This document shows, piece by piece, positions 32,031 through 40,643 of a stretch of 43,955 nucleotides of DNA (position 1 is the first letter of the stretch; each line of letters begins with the position of its first letter). The notes beneath the pieces are model-generated. The model ran no database searches and was not told the DNA's origin. It saw only the letters and a program-made list of their open reading frames with translations. The DNA comes from Butyrivibrio sp. VCB2006 (GTDB lineage: Bacteria > Bacillota > Clostridia > Lachnospirales > Lachnospiraceae). The position numbers were made by a program, and so were the translations under genes. The stretch covers positions 1 through 43,955 of the forward strand of contig NZ_ATVX01000023.1 of the NCBI RefSeq assembly GCF_000420945.1, read 5' to 3'.

Positions 32031-34532
32031 ATGCAGTTAAGTAACAAGCTAAAAAAGACACTTCGCTTTTCACAACATATCTTGGCAGGATTTATAGCTT
32101 TTGTGCTGGCATATTCTATATCTAGTTCCAGTATAGTAATTACGGGAGCTGATGGCGATTATTCATATAATCTCTATAAATCCGACAGGTCAAGAGCTTA
32201 TGAGGAATCACTTCTTTTTAATAATATTTTAGGGAATAATGCAGCAAATGTGCTTAGGCTTGTTGCTGAAAGATCTCAGTTGGAAACCGGTGCAGTTTTT
32301 GACGGTGATAAGAAGGTTGATGTCACGGCCTATGTGAACAGAGCATCAATGCTTCCAGGAGACTACATCACAGCAGTTTATTATTTATCTGACATTCTTA
32401 AATGGGGACAGAACGGAATTACTGTTGAGACCAGAGATTTTACATCTGAGCAGAGCGCAAAATTCCTTAGTTCATCAACTACATACACTCATCTCAAGAA
32501 TAATAATGTATCAGGAGGTATGAACTCATACCTTAATTCACAACAGGATGATAATACACTGACTTTTTCTGTTGCGGGAAATGGCAATTATGAAGCAGGA
32601 AGCCATGATATTCTTATATCCAGATATCAGACAGTAGATGGCAAGAACATAGATGATATCGTATCAAACTGGGATGAGTATATTCTTTTATGCTCTTATA
32701 TTCAGGAAACAATTGGAGATCTTTCGGCTAATTACAAGGAGTACGGTTCACTTCTTAGCTATTACACATATCAGAATAGTAACGTAAGATATTATGTTTC
32801 AAGGACAGTCAACGGTAAAAAAGAAATCTTCACAAATGTGGATGAACTGTCAAAAGAGACAGTTGGTGTCGACGTGGGAGAAGTTTTTAAGGGATTTGGC
32901 AAATATATTTATTATTGTCCTTATGAACTTAAGTATGATACCAACACAAAGATAAAAGAAAGCGTGTTCAGGTCCCTGGTTAAATCATATAACTATGCAT
33001 TTCCTGATCAAACCAAGATATATCTTGCTGTAGATACCAATAACTATCCATGTTCAGATGATTTTGCCCAGGGGAAGAGCAGCTTTACCAAATATATGCC
33101 TTATAGGACCCAGCTATATATCCTGGGAGTAATTGCAGCGGCAGCGTATCTGGCTATATTTATCATACTGTTTAATGATGCTAGAAAAGCAAAGGCAGTG
33201 GATGTATCGGTCCAGAGCCTGCCTCAGCCAAGCTTAGAGGAAAATATCTTATATTCTGAGGCGGTACTTCTTCTAGGGGCGCTGCTTATCATGCTTCCTT
33301 TAGCCGTATTTATTATCGCAAGTTACATCAAGGGTACCAGCCTTGTTAAGATGACGCAGCTTCAGATGTTTCCGTATTACCTTGGAGTATCTGCCGTCAT
33401 TGCGGACGTCGGGCTCTTATACATAATTTATGAGTACACAAGAAGAATTTCCGGTAAACTGCTTTGGAAAAACAGTTTTACCAGAAGGGTAAGCTTTGGA
33501 GCAAGAGACCTGATAGTAAATACAACTGATAACGGTAGTGTATTTATCAGAACCTGGATTCCTTATGTTATCTTTGTGGTCATAAATATGATGCTTTTCA
33601 AGATCGGAATTGCAGGCGTTGTAATTGCTGCTTTCATGGATTTTTTGATCGGTATTTATTTATATAGGCAGAATACAGACAGAGACAGAATCATCCATGT
33701 AATTGAAAATATTAAAAATGGTGATGTGAAGGCTAAGGTTGATGTCAGAGACCTTCATGCCGACAATATATTGCTTGCAGAGGCTGTCAATTCCATCGGA
33801 GAAGGTATAGAAAGAGCTGTAGATACCAGTATGAAGGATGAGAAGCTTAAGGCGGATCTTATTACCAATGTTTCTCATGATATAAAAACACCGCTGACAT
33901 CCATTATTAACTATGTGGGCCTTATTAAACGCGAGAACATAGATAATCCCAAAGTTAAAGAGTATGTAGAAGTTCTGGATGTTAAGTCAGCCAAGCTAAA
34001 ACAACTGATTGAAGATCTTTTGGAAGCTTCCAAGATCAGCTCCGGCAATATCAGCATTCAGATGACAAAACTCAATTTCGTTGAGATGGTTAATCAGAAT
34101 ATTGGCGAATTCTATGAGAAATTCGAAAATGCCAAGCTTCAGCCAATATTTAGATCCATTCAGCCAAATATCCAGATTATGGCAGATCCAAGGCATTTAT
34201 GGAGGGTAATAGAAAACCTCTTTAGTAATACCTGTAAATATGCGCTGCCGGGAACGAGGGTATATATGGATCTTAAGCTATCCGAAGGGGCTGACGGCAA
34301 GAAAAAAGCAGTATTTTCAATAAAGAATATTTCAGCTAAAGAACTGGATTTGGACGGGGATGATTTGTCAGAGAGATTTATTCGTGGTGATGAATCAAGA
34401 ACAACCGAAGGAAGCGGACTTGGCCTTTCAATAGCCAAGAATCTGACACTTGCTCAAAACGGAGATTTCAAGATAAAACTTGATGGAGATCTTTTTAAGG
34501 TAATACTGACATTTGATGCAGTGGAAGATTAA
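32031..34532 (+). CDS. Multi-pass membrane sensor histidine kinase
   Basis: An 833-residue kinase. A first membrane segment (about 17-36) is followed by an external region of about 320 residues without a recognised sensor domain. Five or so further membrane segments follow (about 361-382, 406-430, 445-468, 503-545). The cytoplasmic kinase has the phosphoacceptor His616 in NVSHDIKTPLTSIINY, the N box NLFSNTCKYA and a G box GSGLGLSIA. It should phosphorylate the response regulator encoded just upstream. The signal is unknown. The layout of a large external loop followed by a membrane bundle is less common than the two-segment type. Confidence 0.92.
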   Translation: MQLSNKLKKTLRFSQHILAGFIAFVLAYSISSSSIVITGADGDYSYNLYKSDRSRAYEESLLFNNILGNNAANVLRLVAERSQLETGAVFDGDKKVDVTAYVNRASMLPGDYITAVYYLSDILKWGQNGITVETRDFTSEQSAKFLSSSTTYTHLKNNNVSGGMNSYLNSQQDDNTLTFSVAGNGNYEAGSHDILISRYQTVDGKNIDDIVSNWDEYILLCSYIQETIGDLSANYKEYGSLLSYYTYQNSNVRYYVSRTVNGKKEIFTNVDELSKETVGVDVGEVFKGFGKYIYYCPYELKYDTNTKIKESVFRSLVKSYNYAFPDQTKIYLAVDTNNYPCSDDFAQGKSSFTKYMPYRTQLYILGVIAAAAYLAIFIILFNDARKAKAVDVSVQSLPQPSLEENILYSEAVLLLGALLIMLPLAVFIIASYIKGTSLVKMTQLQMFPYYLGVSAVIADVGLLYIIYEYTRRISGKLLWKNSFTRRVSFGARDLIVNTTDNGSVFIRTWIPYVIFVVINMMLFKIGIAGVVIAAFMDFLIGIYLYRQNTDRDRIIHVIENIKNGDVKAKVDVRDLHADNILLAEAVNSIGEGIERAVDTSMKDEKLKADLITNVSHDIKTPLTSIINYVGLIKRENIDNPKVKEYVEVLDVKSAKLKQLIEDLLEASKISSGNISIQMTKLNFVEMVNQNIGEFYEKFENAKLQPIFRSIQPNIQIMADPRHLWRVIENLFSNTCKYALPGTRVYMDLKLSEGADGKKKAVFSIKNISAKELDLDGDDLSERFIRGDESRTTEGSGLGLSIAKNLTLAQNGDFKIKLDGDLFKVILTFDAVED

Positions 34533-34554
34533 GGGATATATAAGCTTATAATAA

Positions 34555-34588
34555 AACGGCTTAGGAAAGATATTTTTCCTAAGCCGTT
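34555..34588 (-). terminator. Terminator between the convergent kinase and PRPP synthetase genes
   Basis: AACGGCTTAGGAAA (34555-34568) pairs perfectly with TTTCCTAAGCCGTT (34575-34588). On the minus strand the stem is followed by TTTATTATAAG, so it mainly serves the gene at 34607-35806. The plus-strand side lacks a T-run. Confidence 0.85.
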
Positions 34589-34606
34589 AAAAGCGTTATG
34601 GATATA

Positions 34607-35806
34607 TTAGTCGAACAACTCTGCGGGAGTTTTGCAACCGGAGTTGTACTTGCCTACGATTTCGTGAATCTTATCTGTTGGCATATTTACTGTAGACATT
34701 GATGCATCGTGATTAAGGAAGTCAATGATTGTAGCAAGGAATTTACCCATATCAGCTACAAATAAGTACTCTCTTGAAGTAACTTCTTCATTCATGTAAG
34801 TAAGGTTGGTAGTAATAACAGCATCAAAGTATCCATTCTTGTAGCCTTCATCAAATTTCTTCATTCCGTCTGTGAAGAGGCCAAAGGTTGTGCAGATGAA
34901 TACGCGCTTAGCACCCATGTTTTTGAGCTGTCTAGCGGTATCAATCATACTGGAACCTGATGAAATCATATCATCTATGATGATAACATCGCGGCCCTGA
35001 ATATCTGAACCAAGGAATTCATGAGCAACAATAGGGTTTGTGCCGTTAACAACATGAGCATAGTCACGTCTTTTGTAGAACATACCTGTGTCAGCACCGA
35101 TGACATTTGCAAAGTAAACTGCTCTGTCAAGAGCACCTTCATCAGGAGAAATAACGGTAAGGTGATCCTTATCAACAATAAGGTCATCAATATGAGAAAG
35201 GAGAGCCTTCATAAACTGATAGGATGCAAGGAAATTATCAAAGCCGCCCAGAGGCTTGGCATTTGATATTCTTGGATCATGTGCATCAAAGGTTATGAAG
35301 TTTGAAATGCCCATATCATGCAGCTCTTTGAACATTTGGGCTGCATCAAGAGATTCCATGCCATTGCGCTTATGCTGTCTTCCTTCATAAAGGAAAGGCA
35401 TGATAACATTAATTCTGCGTGCCTTACCTGTGATGGCACCGATAACTCTTTTAAGATCCTGATAATGATCGTCAGGAGACATGTGGTTGAGATAATTGTA
35501 CATTTTGTAAGTGATGCTGTAGTTGCAAACATCAGTAAGGATATAAACGTCGTTACCTCTGACACTTTCAGTGATGGTAGCCTTAGCTTCACCACTGGAG
35601 AATCTGTTGAGTTTGTAACCAATCTGATAGCTGTCCTTGACGTATCCGTGGAAAGCGGGATCGTTCTCAGGCATCTTGTAAAGTTCATGTCTGAACTGGG
35701 CAATGTACTTGTCTACACTGTTACCAAGTTCCCTGGCAGATTCCATTACGATGAGATTGAGCGGAGCTACAGGAATAGTACCTTCAAGCTTGTGAAAATC
35801 TGGCAT
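34607..35806 (-). CDS. prs: Ribose-phosphate pyrophosphokinase, divergent long form
   Basis: A 399-residue PRPP synthetase-like protein that would make PRPP from ribose-5-phosphate and ATP for nucleotide, His and Trp synthesis. Matches to the family: FSSGEAKATITESVRGNDVY near residue 73, FDAHDPRIS, and the PRPP/ribose-phosphate loop DVIIIDDMISSGSSM. It differs from the usual 310-320 residue enzyme in length and in the catalytic loop, which reads FLYEGRQHKR where FARQDRK-like sequence is expected. An AAAGGGGA ribosome site precedes the ATG. It is the only clear minus-strand gene and diverges from the DUF512 gene. Confidence 0.85.
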   Translation of the reverse strand: MPDFHKLEGTIPVAPLNLIVMESARELGNSVDKYIAQFRHELYKMPENDPAFHGYVKDSYQIGYKLNRFSSGEAKATITESVRGNDVYILTDVCNYSITYKMYNYLNHMSPDDHYQDLKRVIGAITGKARRINVIMPFLYEGRQHKRNGMESLDAAQMFKELHDMGISNFITFDAHDPRISNAKPLGGFDNFLASYQFMKALLSHIDDLIVDKDHLTVISPDEGALDRAVYFANVIGADTGMFYKRRDYAHVVNGTNPIVAHEFLGSDIQGRDVIIIDDMISSGSSMIDTARQLKNMGAKRVFICTTFGLFTDGMKKFDEGYKNGYFDAVITTNLTYMNEEVTSREYLFVADMGKFLATIIDFLNHDASMSTVNMPTDKIHEIVGKYNSGCKTPAELFD

Positions 35807-35887
35807 TTTTGTCCCCTTTGTATTATATTATTTGAGCGCCTATTTATTAAACGCATTTCTCCAAGTACAGTTTTACCATCTCATTTA

Positions 35888-35916
35888 CTGACACGTCAAG
35901 GATATTATTGTATAAT
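35888..35916 (+). promoter_or_regulatory. Promoter directly before the DUF512 gene
   Basis: CTGACA (35888-35893), a 17-base spacer and TATAAT (35911-35916). The predicted start is about 35923, only about three bases before the ATG at 35926. Directly adjoining on the other strand is TTGACG (35899-35894), a possible -35 box for prs with a weak -10. Confidence 0.65.
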
Positions 35917-35925
35917 AAAAACGCT

Positions 35926-37287
35926 ATGAACAAATATAATGGACATTTAATAGGCAATGTGGAAGAAGGAAGCATTGCCGAAGAACTTAATATAGAAAAA
36001 GGTGACATCCTTCTTAAAATCAATGATCAGGAGCTGGAGGATGTTTTTGACTACCAGTATCTGGTACAGGATGAGCATCTGGATGTACTGATCAGGAAGA
36101 CTAACGGAGAAGAGTGGCTTCTTGATATAGATAAAGACTATGACGAAGACCTTGGAATTGAATTTGAAAATGGTCTTATGGACAACTATAGGCGATGCAG
36201 TAATAATTGCATCTTCTGCTTTATAGATCAGATGCCTAAGGGTATGAGAGAAACTTTATATTTTAAGGATGATGATTCAAGACTTTCATTCCTTCAGGGC
36301 AATTATGTAACTCTTACAAATATGTCGGATAAAGATATAGACAGAATTCTTAAGTATCATTTATCTCCCATAAATATCTCTTTTCAGACTACCAATCCGG
36401 AGCTTCGCTGCAAAATGCTGGGAAACAGATTTGCCGGAGAAGCCCTTAAAAAGGTGGACAGATTATGTGCTCCCGGGACCGGTATTGAGATAAATGGTCA
36501 GATTGTACTTTGTAAAGGTGTTAATGATGGGGCAGAACTTACAAGATCAATTACTGATCTTAGCAAGTATATCCCTAATCTTCAAAGCGTATCTGTTGTT
36601 CCTGTTGGACTGTCCAAGTACAGAGATGGACTTTATCCTTTGGAACCCTTTAACAGTGACGATGCAGCCAAGGTTATTGATGAAATTGAGAGCTGGCAGC
36701 GCAAAATCTATGATGAGCACGGCATTCATTTTATTCATGCTAGTGACGAGTGGTATTTCCTTGCGGGAAGAGATTTTCCTGAAGAAGAGCGCTATGACGG
36801 ATACATTCAGCTTGAAAACGGCGTAGGAATGATGAGGCTTCTTATCAATGAATATGAGGAAGCTATGCAGGCTGTTCTTGAGAACCACAGGGAACATTTG
36901 GATAAGCTTAACAGAAACATTTCAATTGCCACAGGAAGGCTTGTATATCCCTGCATCAAGAACCTGGCAGACAGAGCTATGGAAGTTTGCCCTGGACTAA
37001 AGGTAACAGTTTATGAGATAATCAATGAGTTTTTTGGCGAAAGGATTACAGTATCAGGTCTTTTGACAGGGCAGGATATTATTGGTCAGCTTCGCGGCAA
37101 GGATCTGGGCCAGGAGCTCTTTTTACCTGAGAACCTTCTTAGAAGCGGTGAGGATTATCTTCTGGATGATGTAAGGATAGGAGATATCTCAAGAGAACTT
37201 GGAGTGGAAGTTGGTATTTCCAAGTGCGACGGTCATGAACTTGTAGGAACTCTCTTTGATATTCCAACTTATGAGATTTTTGAATAA
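35926..37287 (+). CDS. DUF512 radical-SAM-like protein with PDZ domain
   Basis: A 453-residue protein. A short PDZ-like domain (about 5-65, VEEGSIAEELNIEKGDILLKIND) is followed by a radical SAM-type cluster motif, Cys91-x3-Cys95-x2-Cys98 in RRCSNNCIFCFIDQMP, and the DUF512 domain. The family is common in Clostridia and cyanobacteria, next to der, and has no assigned reaction. The iron-sulfur cluster and SAM use are inferred from the motif. No ribosome site precedes the ATG, and the promoter lies so close that the mRNA may be leaderless. der follows 37 bases later. Confidence 0.88.
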   Translation: MNKYNGHLIGNVEEGSIAEELNIEKGDILLKINDQELEDVFDYQYLVQDEHLDVLIRKTNGEEWLLDIDKDYDEDLGIEFENGLMDNYRRCSNNCIFCFIDQMPKGMRETLYFKDDDSRLSFLQGNYVTLTNMSDKDIDRILKYHLSPINISFQTTNPELRCKMLGNRFAGEALKKVDRLCAPGTGIEINGQIVLCKGVNDGAELTRSITDLSKYIPNLQSVSVVPVGLSKYRDGLYPLEPFNSDDAAKVIDEIESWQRKIYDEHGIHFIHASDEWYFLAGRDFPEEERYDGYIQLENGVGMMRLLINEYEEAMQAVLENHREHLDKLNRNISIATGRLVYPCIKNLADRAMEVCPGLKVTVYEIINEFFGERITVSGLLTGQDIIGQLRGKDLGQELFLPENLLRSGEDYLLDDVRIGDISRELGVEVGISKCDGHELVGTLFDIPTYEIFE

Positions 37288-37324
37288 CTGCAAACATTCA
37301 TTATATTTTAGACAAGGATGATTT

Positions 37325-38653
37325 ATGAGTAAAAGAAATATTGTAGCAGTGGTCGGAAGACCAAACGTAGGTAAATCTACACTTTTTAATGCACTGGCAG
37401 GTAGTAGGATTGCTATTGTGCAGGATACACCCGGTGTAACAAGAGATAGAATCTATCAGGATGTGGAATGGCTTAACCACAGCTTTACCCTTATTGATAC
37501 AGGTGGTATCGAACCTGATTCCAAGGATATTATTCTTGCTCAGATGAGAGATCAGGCTCAGATAGCTATAGACACAGCTGATGTTATTATCTTCATGGTT
37601 GATGTTAAGCAGGGACTTACTGATTCCGATTCCAAAGTAGCAGACATGCTTAGAAAATCCGGTAAGCCTATCGTTCTGTGCGTCAACAAGGTTGATAATT
37701 ATAACAGAGATTCTTTGGATGTTTATGAATTCTACAATTTGGGAATTGGTGAGCCATTCCCTATTTCTGCTGTTAACAAGCAGGGAATTGGCGATCTCCT
37801 TGAGGAGGTTGTCAGCCACTTTAACAAGAATTCAGTAGATGATGAAGAGGATGACAGCATTAAGATTGCAATCATCGGTAAGCCAAACGTAGGTAAGTCC
37901 TCTATTATCAATAAGCTTATCGGCGAAAACAGACTTATTGTATCTGATATTGCAGGTACAACCCGTGATGCCATCGATACTCAGGTTAAATACAACGGCA
38001 AGAAGTACACATTTATTGATACAGCCGGACTTCGCAGAAAGAACAAGGTCAAGGACGAACTTGAACACTACATGATCGTCAGAACTGTGGGTGCCGTTGA
38101 AAGAGCTGATGTTGCAATTCTTGTTATCAATGCTGAGGAAGGCGTTACAGAGCAGGATGCCAAGATTGCAGGTATTGCTCATGAAAGTGGCAAAGCGGTA
38201 ATCATTGCTGTTAATAAGTGGGATCTTATTGAAAAAGACAATCACTCGGTAAAAGAGTTTACTAAGGATATTAGAAATACTCTTGCTTTCATGAACTATG
38301 CAGAGATTATCTTTATTTCTGCTGAGACAGGTCAGAGACTTGTTAAACTCTACGATATGATCGATATGGTTTCAGAGAACCATGCGCTCAGAGTTGCAAC
38401 AGGTGTTCTTAACGAGATTATGACCCAGGCAGTTGTTATGCAGCAGCCACCAAGTGACAAGGGTAAGATGCTCAAGCTCTTTTACATTACTCAGGCATCT
38501 GTTAAGCCACCGACATTTGTTATTTTTGTTAATGACAAAAAACTTATGCACTTTAGCTATACCAGATATATTGAGAATCAGATAAGAGAGGCCTTTGGCT
38601 TTAAGGGTACTCCACTTAGATTCATTATCAGAGAAAGAAAAGAAGATAAATAA
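37325..38653 (+). CDS. der: Ribosome biogenesis GTPase Der (EngA)
   Basis: A 442-residue protein with two consecutive GTPase domains and a KH-like C-terminal domain. First P-loop GRPNVGKSTLF at about 11, with DTGG and NKVD; second P-loop GKPNVGKSSI at about 184, with DTAG and NKWD. The C-terminal part ends with KGTPLRFIIRERK. Der is essential for 50S assembly. Length is normal. The DUF512-der-plsY-gpsA order is a known Clostridia arrangement. Confidence 0.97.
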   Translation: MSKRNIVAVVGRPNVGKSTLFNALAGSRIAIVQDTPGVTRDRIYQDVEWLNHSFTLIDTGGIEPDSKDIILAQMRDQAQIAIDTADVIIFMVDVKQGLTDSDSKVADMLRKSGKPIVLCVNKVDNYNRDSLDVYEFYNLGIGEPFPISAVNKQGIGDLLEEVVSHFNKNSVDDEEDDSIKIAIIGKPNVGKSSIINKLIGENRLIVSDIAGTTRDAIDTQVKYNGKKYTFIDTAGLRRKNKVKDELEHYMIVRTVGAVERADVAILVINAEEGVTEQDAKIAGIAHESGKAVIIAVNKWDLIEKDNHSVKEFTKDIRNTLAFMNYAEIIFISAETGQRLVKLYDMIDMVSENHALRVATGVLNEIMTQAVVMQQPPSDKGKMLKLFYITQASVKPPTFVIFVNDKKLMHFSYTRYIENQIREAFGFKGTPLRFIIRERKEDK

Positions 38654-38679
38654 CCATATTGGAGGATGAAAAAAGTAAA

Positions 38680-39357
38680 ATGGGACATCTACTTTTAGAG
38701 AGAATTATTTGCGTTGTCATTGGCTATATTTTTGGTACATTCCAGACAGCAGTACTTTACGGAAAGCTTAAAGGGGTAGATATCAGAAAGGTTGGATCCG
38801 GTAACGCCGGAACAACCAATACCCTCAGAGTTATGGGGCCTAAGGCAGGAGCAGTTGTTCTTTTAGGAGATATGCTCAAATGTATGGCAGCTATTCTGAT
38901 CACATATCTTTTATTTGGTCGTGCAAACCCTGCATACATTGTACTTTACATGACATACACCGCAGCGGGAGCAGTTCTTGGACATGACTTCCCTGTTATG
39001 CTTAAATTCAAGGGAGGCAAGGGAATTGCCTGCACAGCAGGATACACTATTTACCTTGGAATTCAGTTTACTCCATGGTTTATTGTTATGGGACTTGTTT
39101 CATTCTTCCTTCCGCTTAATCTGTTTCACATTGTTTCAATCTGCAGTCTTTTCTATTACACAGCACTTTTGGTAATGACTATTATTTATGGACAGATGGG
39201 ACTGTTTTTTGCTCCACAGGGTGCTCTTATTGAGGTTTATATAATCCTCGCGCTTTTAGCTATACTTGCTTTCTATCAGCACAGAGGCAATATCAAGAAG
39301 CTCCTTGCAGGTCAGGAGAGAAAGACCTACATCTTTAAAAAGAATAAAGTAGATTAA
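38680..39357 (+). CDS. plsY: Glycerol-3-phosphate acyltransferase PlsY
   Basis: A 225-residue membrane enzyme with about five or six segments. It transfers the acyl group of acyl-phosphate, made by PlsX, to glycerol-3-phosphate, giving lysophosphatidic acid. The three conserved loops are visible: GSGNAGTTNTLRVMG, GHDFPVMLKFKGGKGIA and the last region near FYQHRGNIKKLLAG. The ATG at 38680 lies 14 bases after GGAGG; a TTG at 38659 is in frame but has no ribosome site. It precedes gpsA, whose product supplies its acceptor substrate. Confidence 0.95.
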   Translation: MGHLLLERIICVVIGYIFGTFQTAVLYGKLKGVDIRKVGSGNAGTTNTLRVMGPKAGAVVLLGDMLKCMAAILITYLLFGRANPAYIVLYMTYTAAGAVLGHDFPVMLKFKGGKGIACTAGYTIYLGIQFTPWFIVMGLVSFFLPLNLFHIVSICSLFYYTALLVMTIIYGQMGLFFAPQGALIEVYIILALLAILAFYQHRGNIKKLLAGQERKTYIFKKNKVD

Positions 39358-39403
39358 CTGATAATTGATTTTCAAACAATAATTAATATTGGGAGAATTT
39401 GAC

Positions 39404-40429
39404 TTGGACAAACAACAGATTGGTATAGTTGGCGCGGGTAGCTGGGGAATAGCGCTTGCGTATTTACTTAGTAACAATGGACATGATGTAATTGTATGGT
39501 CCAGAAGACAGGAAAGTGTCGATAAACTTAGGGCTTATCATGGCAATGAGGATAAGCTTCCCGGAGTGATACTTCCGGAATCCGTTAAGTTTACTTGCAG
39601 CATGGAAGAAACTGTTAAGGACAAGGATATTATTGTTGTAGTAGTTCCATCTGCGCATATGAGAGAAACAGTTAAGCTCATGGCTCCTTATATTGTTGAA
39701 GATGAGGAACATAAGCAGATTATAGTTAACTGCTCTAAGGGTATTGAAGAGCAGACACTTATGGTAATGTCGGATGTAATATTAGATGAGATTCCGGGAT
39801 GCCAGGTATGTGTAATGTCAGGCCCTTCACATGCAGAAGAAGTTGGTAAGGGTATGCCTACTTCAATTGTTGTAGGCGCTTTTGATAAAGATACAGCCAG
39901 ATATGTTCAGAATATATTTATGAGCAATGTATTCAGGGTTTATATAAGTCCTGATATGCTTGGCATTGAGATTGGTGCAGCCCTCAAGAATGTTATAGCT
40001 CTTGCAGCCGGTATTGCTGATGGCTATGGACTTGGGGATAATGCTAAGGCTGCTCTTATAACCAGAGGTATTGCTGAGATAGGCAGACTCGGAATGGCTA
40101 TGGGCGGTAAATTTGAGACCTTTAGCGGCCTTTCCGGTATTGGCGATCTTATCGTAACCTGCGCATCAATGCATTCCAGAAACAGAAGAGCAGGTATCCT
40201 AATAGGACAGGGCAAATCTATGCAGGAAGCCATGGATGAAGTCAAGATGGTTGTAGAGGGTGTATATAGTGCCAAGGCGGCAAAACTTCTTGCTGACAAG
40301 TACGAAGTTGAGATGCCTATAGTTACAGCTGTTAATCAGGTCCTTTTTGAGAGAAAATCTCCGGAGGAAGCTCTTAATGATCTTATGATCAGGGACAAGA
40401 AGATAGAGAGTAGTAATCTGGATTGGTAG
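39404..40429 (+). CDS. gpsA: Glycerol-3-phosphate dehydrogenase [NAD(P)+]
   Basis: A 341-residue enzyme reducing dihydroxyacetone phosphate to sn-glycerol-3-phosphate, the acceptor for PlsY. The Rossmann motif is IGIVGAGSWGIALAYLL. The substrate-binding region includes MSGPSHAEEVGKGMPT, and the catalytic lysine region is GAALKNVIALAAGIADG. There is no ATG near the N-terminus: the best start is TTG at 39404, eight bases after GGGAG. Another TTG at 39389 has no ribosome site. The rare start codon may lower expression. Confidence 0.95.
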   Translation: MDKQQIGIVGAGSWGIALAYLLSNNGHDVIVWSRRQESVDKLRAYHGNEDKLPGVILPESVKFTCSMEETVKDKDIIVVVVPSAHMRETVKLMAPYIVEDEEHKQIIVNCSKGIEEQTLMVMSDVILDEIPGCQVCVMSGPSHAEEVGKGMPTSIVVGAFDKDTARYVQNIFMSNVFRVYISPDMLGIEIGAALKNVIALAAGIADGYGLGDNAKAALITRGIAEIGRLGMAMGGKFETFSGLSGIGDLIVTCASMHSRNRRAGILIGQGKSMQEAMDEVKMVVEGVYSAKAAKLLADKYEVEMPIVTAVNQVLFERKSPEEALNDLMIRDKKIESSNLDW

Positions 40430-40431
40430 TA

Positions 40432-40460
40432 TTGCAATTACATTGTTTATAATGTATTAT
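40432..40460 (+). promoter_or_regulatory. Promoter of the folT riboswitch transcript
   Basis: TTGCAA (40432-40437), a 17-base spacer and TATTAT (40455-40460). Predicted start about 40467, some 16 bases before the riboswitch. The -35 box begins three bases after the gpsA stop. Confidence 0.6.
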
Positions 40461-40482
40461 GTTCTCAAATAAAAATGTTTAT

Positions 40483-40581
40483 GCAGAGTAGACGTCACAG
40501 CGTTAAGTGCCAGGTAGACAGGGAGTTGCTACTTGGACGAAGGGATAACCCGCGGTTATGATGTCGCATCCCGCTGCTACA
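40483..40581 (+). ncRNA. Tetrahydrofolate (THF) riboswitch
   Basis: Conserved blocks in order are GAGTAGAC, GCGTTAAGTG, GGGAGTTG, ACGAAGGG, CGCGGTTATGATG and GCATCCCGCT, matching the folT-type THF riboswitch. Helices fit: P1 GCAG/CTGC (40483-40486/40574-40577), P2 GACGTCA/TGATGTC (40491-40497/40559-40565), P3 CCAGGTAG/CTACTTGG (40510-40517/40529-40536) and P4 ATAACC/GGTTAT (40545-40550/40554-40559, with base 40559 shared by P2 or P4). A pseudoknot between GGGA in the P3 loop and TCCC (about 40568-40572) is possible. It precedes a folate transporter, the expected target. Confidence 0.94.
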
Positions 40582-40643
40582 TCAAAGATACGTATTTATG
40601 CCTCTGATGTGGTTAAAGGAAAAACTGCAAAGGAGGTATTATT

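Noticed and set aside
35318..35929. Plus-strand open frame of 203 codons across prs and the DUF512 promoter
   Set aside because: It is antisense to prs, which has clear PRPP motifs, and it runs through the DUF512 promoter and start.
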